Shown here piece after piece: positions 8,671 to 16,262 of a DNA stretch of 26,731 nt. The translations under genes and the position numbers were made by a program. The stretch is from Treponema sp. Its GTDB lineage: Bacteria; Spirochaetota; Spirochaetia; Treponematales; Treponemataceae. How positions within the stretch are numbered: the stretch's first letter is position 1; each line of letters starts with the position of its first letter. The notes below the pieces were generated by a model. That model saw nothing but the letters and a program-made list of their open reading frames with translations, did not search any database and had not been told where the DNA came from. The stretch is taken from contig JALNVF010000031.1 in NCBI GenBank assembly GCA_023231445.1, positions 1 through 26,731 on the forward strand, in the 5' to 3' direction.

Positions 8671-9575
8671 ACAGGGGCGGCCATTAGGTCAAGAGATGAA
8701 TCAATCCATTTTTTTGTAAGTGCCGGATATTTATCAGAGACTGCAAGAAATGTTTTCACAGCTTCCTGATAATTTCCGCTGAAATAGTATGATTCTGCCA
8801 GATAAAATTTTGCGCGTTTAGTGACGTTTTCACTTCTGTTTGTACCGAGCAGTTTTCTAAGTGTGGCTGCAGATTCTTTGTATTTTTTGCGGATAAAAGT
8901 AGATTTTAGGGCATCAAATAAAAAATAATCGTCACCTGCTTCCGGCGAGATTAAATCTTCCTCGAAAATGTAAACATCAAGAAGTTTCATCTGCTGCCCG
9001 GATTTTTTTTCTCCCAGCAGTTCAGCCTGTTCACGTGCCTGTTTCCCTATATCAGAGCCTGATGTGTTCATTCCTTCGACCAGGTCTATATAGGGAAGGG
9101 GTGTTTCCCGCATAGTTCCCTGGGGATACAACTTTTCTTTTGCCGAAGCACTCGTATCGGTCGGTATTTTCTGTGGCAGAAACCTGCGGTGTGCGCCGTT
9201 GACTGTTGCATTCATGGACGGAATGATAATGTTGTATTGTCCGCTGCCGATAACAGCGATGACAGCATAGTAGTAATCAATATAATTCTCGACCTGATCG
9301 GACCAGCTTGTGCTGCTGCTGTTCAATGATGTGGCAGGTTTTAAAGATCCGAGCTGCGAATATGAGGCAATAGGTTTTATGTCCCTGAATACTAGCAGCG
9401 ACGTTACGGGTTGCTCCGGTTTTAACGGAAGTGTCCATGTTATGGTGATGAATTTACCTGTTCCTGAAGAAGCCGAAATATCGGTTACAATAGGTCGCTC
9501 CGCTGCAAATAAAGCGCAGGATACCGACATGAGGAATACGGCGGCGAAAATAAATTTATTTTTCAGCAGTACCAT
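8664..9575 (-). CDS. Exported protein with FN3-like region and TPR-like C terminus
   Basis: This is the only minus-strand gene in the window. From ATG at 9575 it encodes 303 residues. A longer frame starting at TTG 9611 is less likely, because the ATG is followed directly by a clean signal peptide (MVLLKNKFIFAAVFL, cleavage around ALFA). A Cys in SVSC could be a relaxed spirochaetal lipobox, but the -3 residue is poor. Residues about 28-115 look like a fibronectin type III fold (ITITWTLP near the start, YYYAVIAV near the end). The last 80 residues include a TPR-like helix pair (AKFYLAESYYFSGNYQEAVKTFLAV). No Shine-Dalgarno is visible before the ATG. Its 3' end overlaps the stop of the TPR gene by 7 bases. 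Function unknown; probably a periplasmic adaptor. Confidence 0.75.
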   Translation of the reverse strand: MVLLKNKFIFAAVFLMSVSCALFAAERPIVTDISASSGTGKFITITWTLPLKPEQPVTSLLVFRDIKPIASYSQLGSLKPATSLNSSSTSWSDQVENYIDYYYAVIAVIGSGQYNIIIPSMNATVNGAHRRFLPQKIPTDTSASAKEKLYPQGTMRETPLPYIDLVEGMNTSGSDIGKQAREQAELLGEKKSGQQMKLLDVYIFEEDLISPEAGDDYFLFDALKSTFIRKKYKESAATLRKLLGTNRSENVTKRAKFYLAESYYFSGNYQEAVKTFLAVSDKYPALTKKWIDSSLDLMAAPVQ

Positions 9576-9593
9576 ATATTTTATAATAACGGC

Positions 9594-9602
9594 ATTATCA
9601 CA
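9594..9602 (-). promoter_or_regulatory. Possible extended -10 promoter for the minus-strand gene
   Basis: Read on the minus strand, TGTGATAAT fits an extended -10 (TG, one base, GATAAT). The -35 region is poor. Transcription would start about a dozen bases before the ATG at 9575. Confidence 0.3.
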
Positions 9603-9634
9603 TAAAATCAACGATTAAAACAGTGACGGCATAT

Positions 9635-9663
9635 TTGACAATGTATGCTGTTTCTTTTATTCT
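9635..9663 (+). promoter_or_regulatory. Promoter with perfect -35, for Cas2-like gene and prfB
   Basis: TTGACA (9635-9640), 17-base spacer, TATTCT (9658-9663). The expected transcript start is about 9670, only a few bases before the ATG at 9673, so the message would be leaderless or nearly so. It lies back to back with the minus-strand gene. Confidence 0.55.
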
Positions 9664-9672
9664 AATAGTATT

Positions 9673-9972
9673 ATGTTTGTATCTGTCATGCTCGATCCGG
9701 GCGGAGTTGATACGGCACAATCTCTCGCATCTGTCCTTACTCATTACGGGTTCAGGAAAATACAACGTGCATGTTGGGAGAGTGGTGATATAGGAGTTAT
9801 GCAGCTTTCACACTTGAAGCGAGAGATTGACCGCGTAACGAACTACTATGATACCGTGCGTATGTATCAGTATCCGGTAAAAGGAATGTTCGCTATTACT
9901 GAACTTCATCGAAAACGGTGGAGACGGTGCATCCTTAAGCCCGACGACAGAGATACGGCAATAACACATTAA
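9673..9972 (+). CDS. Small Cas2/VapD-like ferredoxin-fold protein
   Basis: A 99-residue protein. Its layout resembles the Cas2 fold: a first strand ending in Asp (MFVSVMLD, D8), a helix (TAQSLASVLTHYG), a strand (FRKIQRACWES, matching the 'yG.rvQ.SvfE' pattern of Cas2), a second helix (LSHLKREIDRV) and a strand DTVRMYQYP (matching 'D.v.iY.l'). The tail is strongly basic (ELHRKRWRRC), suggesting nucleic-acid or ribosome contact. There is no CRISPR array or other cas gene here, so a role in adaptation is unlikely. A VapD-like RNase or pure binding role is possible. No Shine-Dalgarno precedes the ATG, and a strong promoter sits immediately upstream. It ends 13 bases before prfB and is likely co-transcribed with it. 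The fold call is by eye and needs a profile search. Confidence 0.55.
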   Translation: MFVSVMLDPGGVDTAQSLASVLTHYGFRKIQRACWESGDIGVMQLSHLKREIDRVTNYYDTVRMYQYPVKGMFAITELHRKRWRRCILKPDDRDTAITH

Positions 9973-9985
9973 TAAGGAAGTATAT

Positions 9986-11123
9986 ATGCTGGACGATTTA
10001 AAAATGCCTGTTTCACAACTTCGTGAAGATATTATGAATGTATGGGGGCGTCTTTGACAGCGCTGCAATAGATAAAAAAATTGCAGAAAAAGAGTCTCTT
10101 ACGACAGCTCCGGGTTTCTGGGATGATGCATCAAAAGCTGGCGCTGTTATGACGGTAATAAAGCAGCTTAAAAACCGGGTTGAACCATGGCGTGCAATAT
10201 TACGTGAACAGGACGATCTGGAGGCAATGTTCGAGCTGGCTGCGGAAAGTGGCAGTCCGGATGATGAAACAGAAGTCCGCACCATGTATAATAACGAGAA
10301 AACGGAATTTGAGAAATTGAATATACTCAATCTTCTGTCGGGCGAGGTTGATCAGAACAATGCTTTTCTTTCAATTCACGCAGGTGCGGGAGGAACAGAA
10401 GCTGAAGACTGGGCTTTTATGCTGAGCCGCATGTATTCCCGATGGGCGGAACGTCATGGTTTTAAAATGGAAATAGTCGATCAGGAGGAAGCTGAGGGTG
10501 GAATCAAGTCGATAACAATGCAAATCGACGGCGATTACGCTTATGGTTACCTTAAGTGCGAAGCTGGTATTCATCGGCTGGTACGCATTAGCCCGTTTGA
10601 TGCAAATGCCCGCCGGCATACATCGTTTTCTTCTGTGTACGCGTATCCTGTTCTGGACGATACGATAGAAGTCAATATACGACCGGAAGATCTTCGTGTC
10701 GATACGTACCGTTCGGGAGGTAAAGGCGGGCAGCATGTTAACAAAACCGAATCTGCAGTCCGCTTTACACATATTCCTACAGGTATTGTTGTTGCGTGTC
10801 AGAGTGAACGCAGCCAGCTTATGAATCGTGCGACCGCAATGAGTATTCTTCGTTCGCGATTATACGAGTATTACCGTGAACAGAAGGAAAAGGAAAATTC
10901 GAAGTATAATGGCGAGAAAAAGGAGATCTCGTGGGGTAACCAGATACGTTCGTATGTGTTTCAACCATATACAATGGTTAAAGATCATCGTACGAAATGT
11001 GAGACCGGCAATATTCAAGCGGTTATGGACGGGGATATAGATCAATTTATGGACTCGTTCCTTATCGCACGATGGAAAGGTCTCCCGATGGATAATGCCG
11101 GAGATGATGACGAAGAAACGTGA
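9986..11123 (+). CDS. prfB: Peptide chain release factor 2 (programmed +1 frameshift)
   Basis: RF2, which terminates translation at UGA and UAA. It starts at ATG 9986 with AAGGAAG at 9974-9980. The zero frame runs 23 codons and stops at TGA 10055-10057. The product continues in the +1 frame from GAC 10056 to the stop at 11123, giving about 378 residues, close to family length. RF2 identity is shown by the SPF tripeptide (LVRISPFDANARRHTS), which reads UGA, and by the catalytic GGQ loop (SGGKGGQHVNKTESAVR). The gene is not broken: its recoding site is the classic one (separate entry). The 3' end overlaps the next gene by up to 29 bases. Confidence 0.97.
10044..10058 (+). promoter_or_regulatory. 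prfB programmed frameshift site
   Basis: A Shine-Dalgarno-like GGGGG (10044-10048), three bases (CGT), then CTT TGA C (10052-10058). This is the same geometry as the E. coli site (AGGGGG, TAT, CTT TGA C). When RF2 is scarce, ribosomes paused at TGA slip by +1 and make more RF2, so the gene regulates itself. Confidence 0.95.
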
Positions 11124-12870
11124 TACAGCTGTACATATTTTTCTTGTATTTCTCATGTTAGTTCCATCATCGCTGTTGTCGGGAGCGGACAAATGGACTG
11201 TTGCTGCAGAAAAATTTACGTTTGCAAAAGAACGGACAGTAACTAAATCTGAATCTGCGGCCGCAGAACTGCTTCCTCAGCTTATCCTTGAACAACTGAC
11301 AGAAAACCTTGAGCGTATGCCATCATCTCAGGAGCAGCTTGATAAGAAACAGTATGATCTGCAGAAAAGCCGGCTTGATTTGTTTTTGCAGCTGTCCAAA
11401 GAAGTTCAGATTCGAGATTCGCTTGTTCTTGGTGATTATACGGACAGGGAATTGCAGAAGCAGCTGAAAAGTGAAGATGAAAAGATAGCTGCAATAAAGA
11501 AACAGATTGCAGATAATCTTGCACAGGAATCTGAATACGAAAAGAATGCAGCCCCTGACATAGCCCGTGAAGAGGAACGCGAAAAAGGTATAGAAGCAGG
11601 GAAAGTATTCGACGATAGAGATATACCGGACAGGGAGAAAAACGATGCGGCTCGTTTTAAGGATATATTGAAAGGTTTTGTCCCTGGGCACAAACAGGAA
11701 CGGAACAGCGTGGAAGTAAATTTATACAAGGATGACGTTACGCAGCTGTTTGATGCAGGTGATACGGTAACAACTGCAGGATACGACAGCCGGGAATTTG
11801 AAGATGCGGTGATTGCCGCAGGAATAAACGCACTCGTTCGCGGCAGACTCACTATATACGGCGGATACGTTGCTGCAACCGTTTCGCTTGTTATATATCC
11901 TGGCGTACGTACAATCGGAACGGTGACAGACGTAAGCAGTATTACTGATTTTCGTGCACTCGCAGTAAGTATTGCACGTCAGCTTACACCAAAGATAACG
12001 AACAGCATGCCGGTTGAACTTTTGTTTAAGATAAAACCGGAAGAGGCAGCGGAAAATGTAGTTCTTACTATTGATGATGTTGTATATAAAGTAATACCTG
12101 ATCATCTTATTGTACAGTCTGGTGTACATTCTGTTATGCTTAGTTCTCCGGGCTTTAAACAGGTTTCTACTTCATATGCATTTAGAGGCAGCAGGCAGTT
12201 TGACATTTTTGTCGGGATGATTCCGGAAAAGTCCGGTTCGCTTTTGCTGCGTTTAAAAAAACCACTCATAGGTACGATGTACGCGAATGGCAGTAAGACA
12301 GGAATCATTGATGAAGAGTATCCTGTTACCAGAATTTCAATAAATAATCAGCCGGTGCTTGGACAGTTTATTACAGAAGACGGAAGGCCTGTATCTTTTT
12401 ATATCCCGCTGAAACTTGTTCAGGACGGTTCGTCTTTGACTGTTAATGTAACGCCGTTCGACAGAAGTAAATATATCGACGTACGGAGGAGATGGATGTA
12501 CGGTTCATATAGTGCACTTATTATTTCTCTTATGGGTACATTTTATTCATACGGTACTTTCCATGCAGAAATGCTGGCTTATGGAAACGGGTACGTAGGT
12601 TATGATGACGCTGTCGGCTGGCAGCGTGCAGCACAGGTCTGCACGGGAATTTCTATTGGGTGCGGAGTATTTTTTGCGTATGAACTTGTACGTTATTTTC
12701 TTGCTGCCGACAAAGTTCTTCCGGACCGTGCATACCCGTCTGAATATGAGGACAGAGAGATGCCTGCTTCTGAACAAAGTGCACCGGATGAACCGGATAT
12801 GCAGAAGAATCCGTCTTCTGGTGATGGACCAGAGAATAATATTGATATAAAGAATAACGGAGTACAATAA
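11095..12870 (+). CDS. Exported/membrane protein with PEGA-like domain, function unknown
   Basis: 591 residues from ATG 11095; ATGs at 11104 and 11107 are also possible, and none has an ideal ribosome site. The N terminus has a signal peptide or anchor (AVHIFLVFLMLVPSSLL, cleavage near LSG). Residues about 65-190 are charged, helical and Lys/Glu/Gln rich, probably coiled coil. Residues about 205-300 include the stretch DAVIAAGINALVRGRLTIYGGYVAATVSL (in part), which looks like a small beta/alpha domain. Residues about 310-375 have PEGA-like features (VVLTIDDVVYKVIPDH, then LIVQSGVHSVMLSSPGFK). Two membrane-like segments lie near 466-485 and 515-540, and the tail is acidic and disordered. It sits between prfB and ftsY with a one-base gap before ftsY. 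I infer a cell-envelope role; no specific function is supported. Confidence 0.75.
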   Translation: MPEMMTKKRDTAVHIFLVFLMLVPSSLLSGADKWTVAAEKFTFAKERTVTKSESAAAELLPQLILEQLTENLERMPSSQEQLDKKQYDLQKSRLDLFLQLSKEVQIRDSLVLGDYTDRELQKQLKSEDEKIAAIKKQIADNLAQESEYEKNAAPDIAREEEREKGIEAGKVFDDRDIPDREKNDAARFKDILKGFVPGHKQERNSVEVNLYKDDVTQLFDAGDTVTTAGYDSREFEDAVIAAGINALVRGRLTIYGGYVAATVSLVIYPGVRTIGTVTDVSSITDFRALAVSIARQLTPKITNSMPVELLFKIKPEEAAENVVLTIDDVVYKVIPDHLIVQSGVHSVMLSSPGFKQVSTSYAFRGSRQFDIFVGMIPEKSGSLLLRLKKPLIGTMYANGSKTGIIDEEYPVTRISINNQPVLGQFITEDGRPVSFYIPLKLVQDGSSLTVNVTPFDRSKYIDVRRRWMYGSYSALIISLMGTFYSYGTFHAEMLAYGNGYVGYDDAVGWQRAAQVCTGISIGCGVFFAYELVRYFLAADKVLPDRAYPSEYEDREMPASEQSAPDEPDMQKNPSSGDGPENNIDIKNNGVQ

Positions 12871-12871
12871 T

Positions 12872-13747
12872 ATGGGAAAAATATCATTTGCAGAAAAAAT
12901 ACGCGGTATGTTCGGTTTACACGGGACAGACGGCGGACAATTTTATGACGAACTTTGCGATGCGCTTATAGAGGGCGACGTCGGAGCGAAAACATCCATG
13001 GAGATTACTGAATTACTGCGCGATACGTGCAGGAAAAATCATATAAATGAAGAAGATGCAGTTACGGCGGAATTGGGGAAAATTCTTACATCGTACGTGA
13101 AGGATATTGTACTTGAACCTGAATCCGGTAAAACAAATGTCTGGATGGTACTTGGTGTGAACGGTGTAGGGAAGACGACGAGTGTGGCAAAAATTGCTAA
13201 ATGGTACAAAGACAAAGAATTAAGCAATATCGTGCTTGCATCCGCCGACACGTTTCGTGCGGCTGCAATAGAACAGCTGGCTCTTCATGGCGAACGGCTT
13301 GGTATCAGGGTTGTAAGTCATCAGCATGGAGCTGATCCTTCAGCTGTTATATATGATGCTGCCGATGCGGTTCGTTCAAAAGGCGGCGGACTTGTGATTG
13401 CCGATACAGCAGGCCGACTGCACAACAAAGAAAATCTTGTTCATGAACTTGAGAAAATAGACCGCACATGCCGTCAGAAAGCCGATGAAGGGTGTTACCG
13501 GCGGCTGCTTGTTATAGATTCGACAACAGGACGGAATGCGTTTCGTCAGGCGGAAGTATTTAACGAGGCTGTTGGAATTGATGCGCTTGTATTGACAAAA
13601 TATGATTCAACAGCCAAGGGTGGAGTTGCTGTATCTATCGGTAAAGAACTGAATCTGCCTGTTGCCTTCGTTTGCAACGGTGAACGGTACGAGGATATTT
13701 CGCTTTTTCATGCCGACGAGTATATCCGGGGATTTTTAGGACGCTGA
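12872..13747 (+). CDS. ftsY: Signal recognition particle receptor FtsY
   Basis: A 291-residue SRP-type GTPase that receives SRP-ribosome complexes at the inner membrane. Residues about 1-80 are the helical N domain. The G domain has G1 GVNGVGKTT (95-103), ADTFRAAAIEQL (about 125-136), G3 DTAGR (178-182) and G4 TKYD (242-245), followed by STAKGG. FtsY rather than Ffh is shown by the absence of an M domain and by ending right after the G domain. It lacks the long acidic A domain of E. coli FtsY, as in many bacteria. Position 246 is Ser where the common motif reads TKLDGTAKGG. The ATG at 12872 is 9 bases after GGAG. Just downstream, after one more exported protein, lies the Lol exporter. Confidence 0.95.
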   Translation: MGKISFAEKIRGMFGLHGTDGGQFYDELCDALIEGDVGAKTSMEITELLRDTCRKNHINEEDAVTAELGKILTSYVKDIVLEPESGKTNVWMVLGVNGVGKTTSVAKIAKWYKDKELSNIVLASADTFRAAAIEQLALHGERLGIRVVSHQHGADPSAVIYDAADAVRSKGGGLVIADTAGRLHNKENLVHELEKIDRTCRQKADEGCYRRLLVIDSTTGRNAFRQAEVFNEAVGIDALVLTKYDSTAKGGVAVSIGKELNLPVAFVCNGERYEDISLFHADEYIRGFLGR

Positions 13748-13750
13748 TTC

Positions 13751-14965
13751 GTGCAATTGAGAATACAGGTATTTATAGTATTTCTGATTTTCTCATTTGT
13801 TCTGGTACCGGCTGACGCTCTTGGCAGGAAGGATGTACATGAACAGGCGGCCGGAGAGTCGACTGAAGTGAGCGATATGTTTTTTGAAATACTTCGGTAC
13901 GATGTAACAGGCGTTTCTGTTTTTCCTGATATTGAAAAATATGCAGGAGTAAGTATATATCCGTCAAAAGTACTTCTGCATATTATCTGGCAGGAAAACG
14001 AATGTCCTGTTTATCTGATTGAAAAAGCGGTGCATACGTATACCGGAAAAATTGATTCAACCTTTGATACCGACAGTTTTTTAATAGCGGAAAAATATGA
14101 CTGGGTGAATGACGTTGTAGATGAAGCTGCATCAGAAAAGGCAGGAAAGGAATTTGAAGCCCTTGAATTGGAACCTCCTGAAGAGGTTATACAGGCAGTG
14201 CAGGAAGAATCCGGTGCATATAAAGAAAAAAATATACCAGTGACAGACGAATCTCCGTCAGAAAGACGATACAGGGATGCAGAAGGAAGGCTCAGTCTGT
14301 TTTCTTACGGAACGGAATTTTTTTCAGTTACAGGCAGTCAGGACAGTCGTGTGCTCGTGAGCGCAGAAGGTAAGACTATGTCACGGAAGTATTATGACAG
14401 TCTGATGCGGCTTTCAAAAAAAGAAACATGGAACATAGCGGAGACTTCGGATCAGTCATCGGTGCAGCGTACCGACATTTACTATTATAATAATGATGAA
14501 ATATTTCCTTTTGCTTCTGTGACGCAGTTTACTGATAGACGAATTGAATCGTTGTATAACGAAAAAGGTCTTATATATTCACAGACGGATTATTCTGTTG
14601 ACGGGAATAATGATAAAAAAATAGAATCGCGTACGCTTCGTAAGTATAACGAAGATAATAAAATTACAGAAGAATCATATACCCGGTTCCTGTACAGTGC
14701 TGATAAGAAACCTGTACAGACCGGCAGCACGACACGAGTGGATGTCTATGAATATAAAAATCCTGAATGCTCACCGGACTACTTTTATTATGACGACGGT
14801 ACTCTCCGTATGAAAACTGTTTATACCGACAACGAAACGTATACGACAACATTGTATTTTGATCATGATTTTACCGTTGTTACCGAATTTCTTCACGGAA
14901 GGAGATCGTCAGAGACATATATACAGGGAAATCGTATAATGCGGAGCAGAACATATGAAAAATAG
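13751..14965 (+). CDS. Exported protein with YD/MORN-like repeats, function unknown
   Basis: 404 residues from GTG 13751, with AGGA at 13738-13741 upstream and a 3-base gap after ftsY. A signal peptide covers about residues 1-24 (VFIVFLIFSFVLVP, cleavage after ADA). Residues 25-180 are unrecognised and partly acidic. Residues about 190-404 contain repeated short motifs of aromatic residue, Asp/Asn, Gly and polar residues in beta-hairpin rhythm (YYDDGTLRMKTVY, LYNEKGLIYSQTDYS, FLHGRRSSETY). These resemble YD or MORN-type repeats of surface and periplasmic proteins. The end overlaps the first lol permease by 11 bases, so it is probably co-translated with the exporter. It could serve the Lol pathway or be an unrelated envelope protein. 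Confidence 0.75.
   Translation: MQLRIQVFIVFLIFSFVLVPADALGRKDVHEQAAGESTEVSDMFFEILRYDVTGVSVFPDIEKYAGVSIYPSKVLLHIIWQENECPVYLIEKAVHTYTGKIDSTFDTDSFLIAEKYDWVNDVVDEAASEKAGKEFEALELEPPEEVIQAVQEESGAYKEKNIPVTDESPSERRYRDAEGRLSLFSYGTEFFSVTGSQDSRVLVSAEGKTMSRKYYDSLMRLSKKETWNIAETSDQSSVQRTDIYYYNNDEIFPFASVTQFTDRRIESLYNEKGLIYSQTDYSVDGNNDKKIESRTLRKYNEDNKITEESYTRFLYSADKKPVQTGSTTRVDVYEYKNPECSPDYFYYDDGTLRMKTVYTDNETYTTTLYFDHDFTVVTEFLHGRRSSETYIQGNRIMRSRTYEK
14912..14940 (+). promoter_or_regulatory. Possible internal promoter before lolCDE
   Basis: GAGACA (14912-14917, four of six consensus bases), 17-base spacer, perfect TATAAT (14935-14940). It lies inside the 3' end of the YD-like gene; transcription would start about 8 bases before the permease ATG at 14955, after the GGAG site at 14943-14946. 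The -35 is weak. Confidence 0.35.
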
Positions 14966-16262
14966 GCGGACATTTTTTCCTCATTTACGATGGATTTTCT
15001 CTGTTTCAAACAGATTTTCACGGGTCGACAGAAACGGACGTTCTGCAGTAACCTCTCTGCTTGCCTCTCTTGGAATAAGTTTCGGCGTGATGACACTGAT
15101 TGTTGTTATGAGCGTTATGAACGGTTTTCAGATGGGTTTTAAAGACGCTATTATGGAGATATCGTCGTATCATGTACGTGTTTCAGGAATTGACGGTTCT
15201 GCTGGACAGCAGTTTCTTGACTGGTGTAAAAAAGAAAAAAATATCCGTTCTGTAACTCCTTTTTATGAAGCAGAAAGTTTTGTTGTAAGTACGAAGGGCA
15301 GACAGTCTGCCGCAGTAATTCGTGCGGTTCCTTCTGATATTCTTGAAACTGACAGTGGTTTTGCCGGTGAACTCGCAGTTACCGCCGGTGAGTTTGATAT
15401 TATGCAGGAAAATACAATCGTTCTTGGGTCCGGTCTGGCATATGCTCTAGGCGTAAATCCGGGCGATCCGGTAACACTGCTTGCTTTAAGCGGAGGAAGC
15501 GACGTGGAACTGCTTTCCCGCAGCAGAAAGTTTACAGTGACAGGTATATTCCATTCAGGGTATGCAGACATCAATTCTTCTTTTGCATTTATTAATCTTG
15601 AATCCGGAAGAAAAAAATTCGGTACTGATGCAAAGAAAACATATGGTTTAAAATTAAACCGTGTTTCGGGCGACGGAATTGTGATAAACGAAATAAATAG
15701 AAAATTCCCCCAGTTTAAAGCTGAATCATGGAGAAGTTACAACAGATCATTCTTCGGTGTGCTTCGTGTAGAAAAAAACATACTCATGATGCTCGTGTTT
15801 CTTATATTTGTCGTAGTCGGAATCAATATTTACAACGGTATGAGACGTCTTGTATTTGAACGTCGCAGCGAAATTTCAATTTTATCTGCACTGGGAGGCA
15901 GAAGCGGAGAAATAAAATCGATATTTATTATGCGCGGTTTCCTGACGGGATTTGCAGGTGTACTTACTGGTGTCGTCCTCGGACTGCTTATAAGCATAAA
16001 TATCGGCAGTGTATTTCGTGCTGCGGCTGAAATCATGTATTATGCACAATATTTTATGGTACTTGCGTTCAATCCCGAAAATGCCGCATATGTACAGGAG
16101 AATCCGATGTACCTTTTATATGCTACAATTCCTGCTCGTATATTACCTGTAGAAGTGTTTATGATTGCACTGTTCGGAATACTTGCACCGCTTGCCGCTT
16201 CGTTTGCCGCAAGCCGTAATGTATTGAAAATGACAGTTGCGGAGGTACTTCATGATGAATGA
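14955..16262 (+). CDS. lolC: Lipoprotein-releasing ABC permease, LolC/LolE family (first)
   Basis: A 435-residue FtsX-type inner-membrane permease, the usual length for LolC/LolE, with the standard topology. One membrane segment is at about residues 32-58 (GISFGVMTLIVVMSVMNGFQ, typical of the family). A periplasmic domain spans about 60-270, followed by three C-terminal segments near 275-298, 325-352 and 393-420. It would extract mature lipoproteins from the inner membrane together with the ATPase encoded next and the second permease. The ATG at 14955 has GGAG at 14943-14946. It overlaps the preceding gene by 11 bases and lolD by 11. Which of the two permeases is LolC and which LolE cannot be settled by eye. 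Confidence 0.88.
   Translation: MKNRRTFFPHLRWIFSVSNRFSRVDRNGRSAVTSLLASLGISFGVMTLIVVMSVMNGFQMGFKDAIMEISSYHVRVSGIDGSAGQQFLDWCKKEKNIRSVTPFYEAESFVVSTKGRQSAAVIRAVPSDILETDSGFAGELAVTAGEFDIMQENTIVLGSGLAYALGVNPGDPVTLLALSGGSDVELLSRSRKFTVTGIFHSGYADINSSFAFINLESGRKKFGTDAKKTYGLKLNRVSGDGIVINEINRKFPQFKAESWRSYNRSFFGVLRVEKNILMMLVFLIFVVVGINIYNGMRRLVFERRSEISILSALGGRSGEIKSIFIMRGFLTGFAGVLTGVVLGLLISINIGSVFRAAAEIMYYAQYFMVLAFNPENAAYVQENPMYLLYATIPARILPVEVFMIALFGILAPLAASFAASRNVLKMTVAEVLHDE

Noticed and set aside
9310..9618. Plus-strand 102-residue frame opposite the minus-strand gene
   Set aside because: Lies antisense to a better-supported gene with a signal peptide; its residues show no family pattern and no ribosome site.
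9673..9972. CRISPR-Cas locus around the Cas2-like gene
   Set aside because: No direct repeat array, no cas1 or effector gene in the window; neighbours are housekeeping genes.
10038..10057. prfB as a pseudogene because of the TGA at 10055
   Set aside because: The stop lies in the standard programmed frameshift site and the downstream frame encodes full RF2.
15645..15660. GGTTTA-AAAT-TAAACC inverted repeat in the first lol permease
   Set aside because: Short AT-rich stem inside coding sequence with no T run; likely chance.
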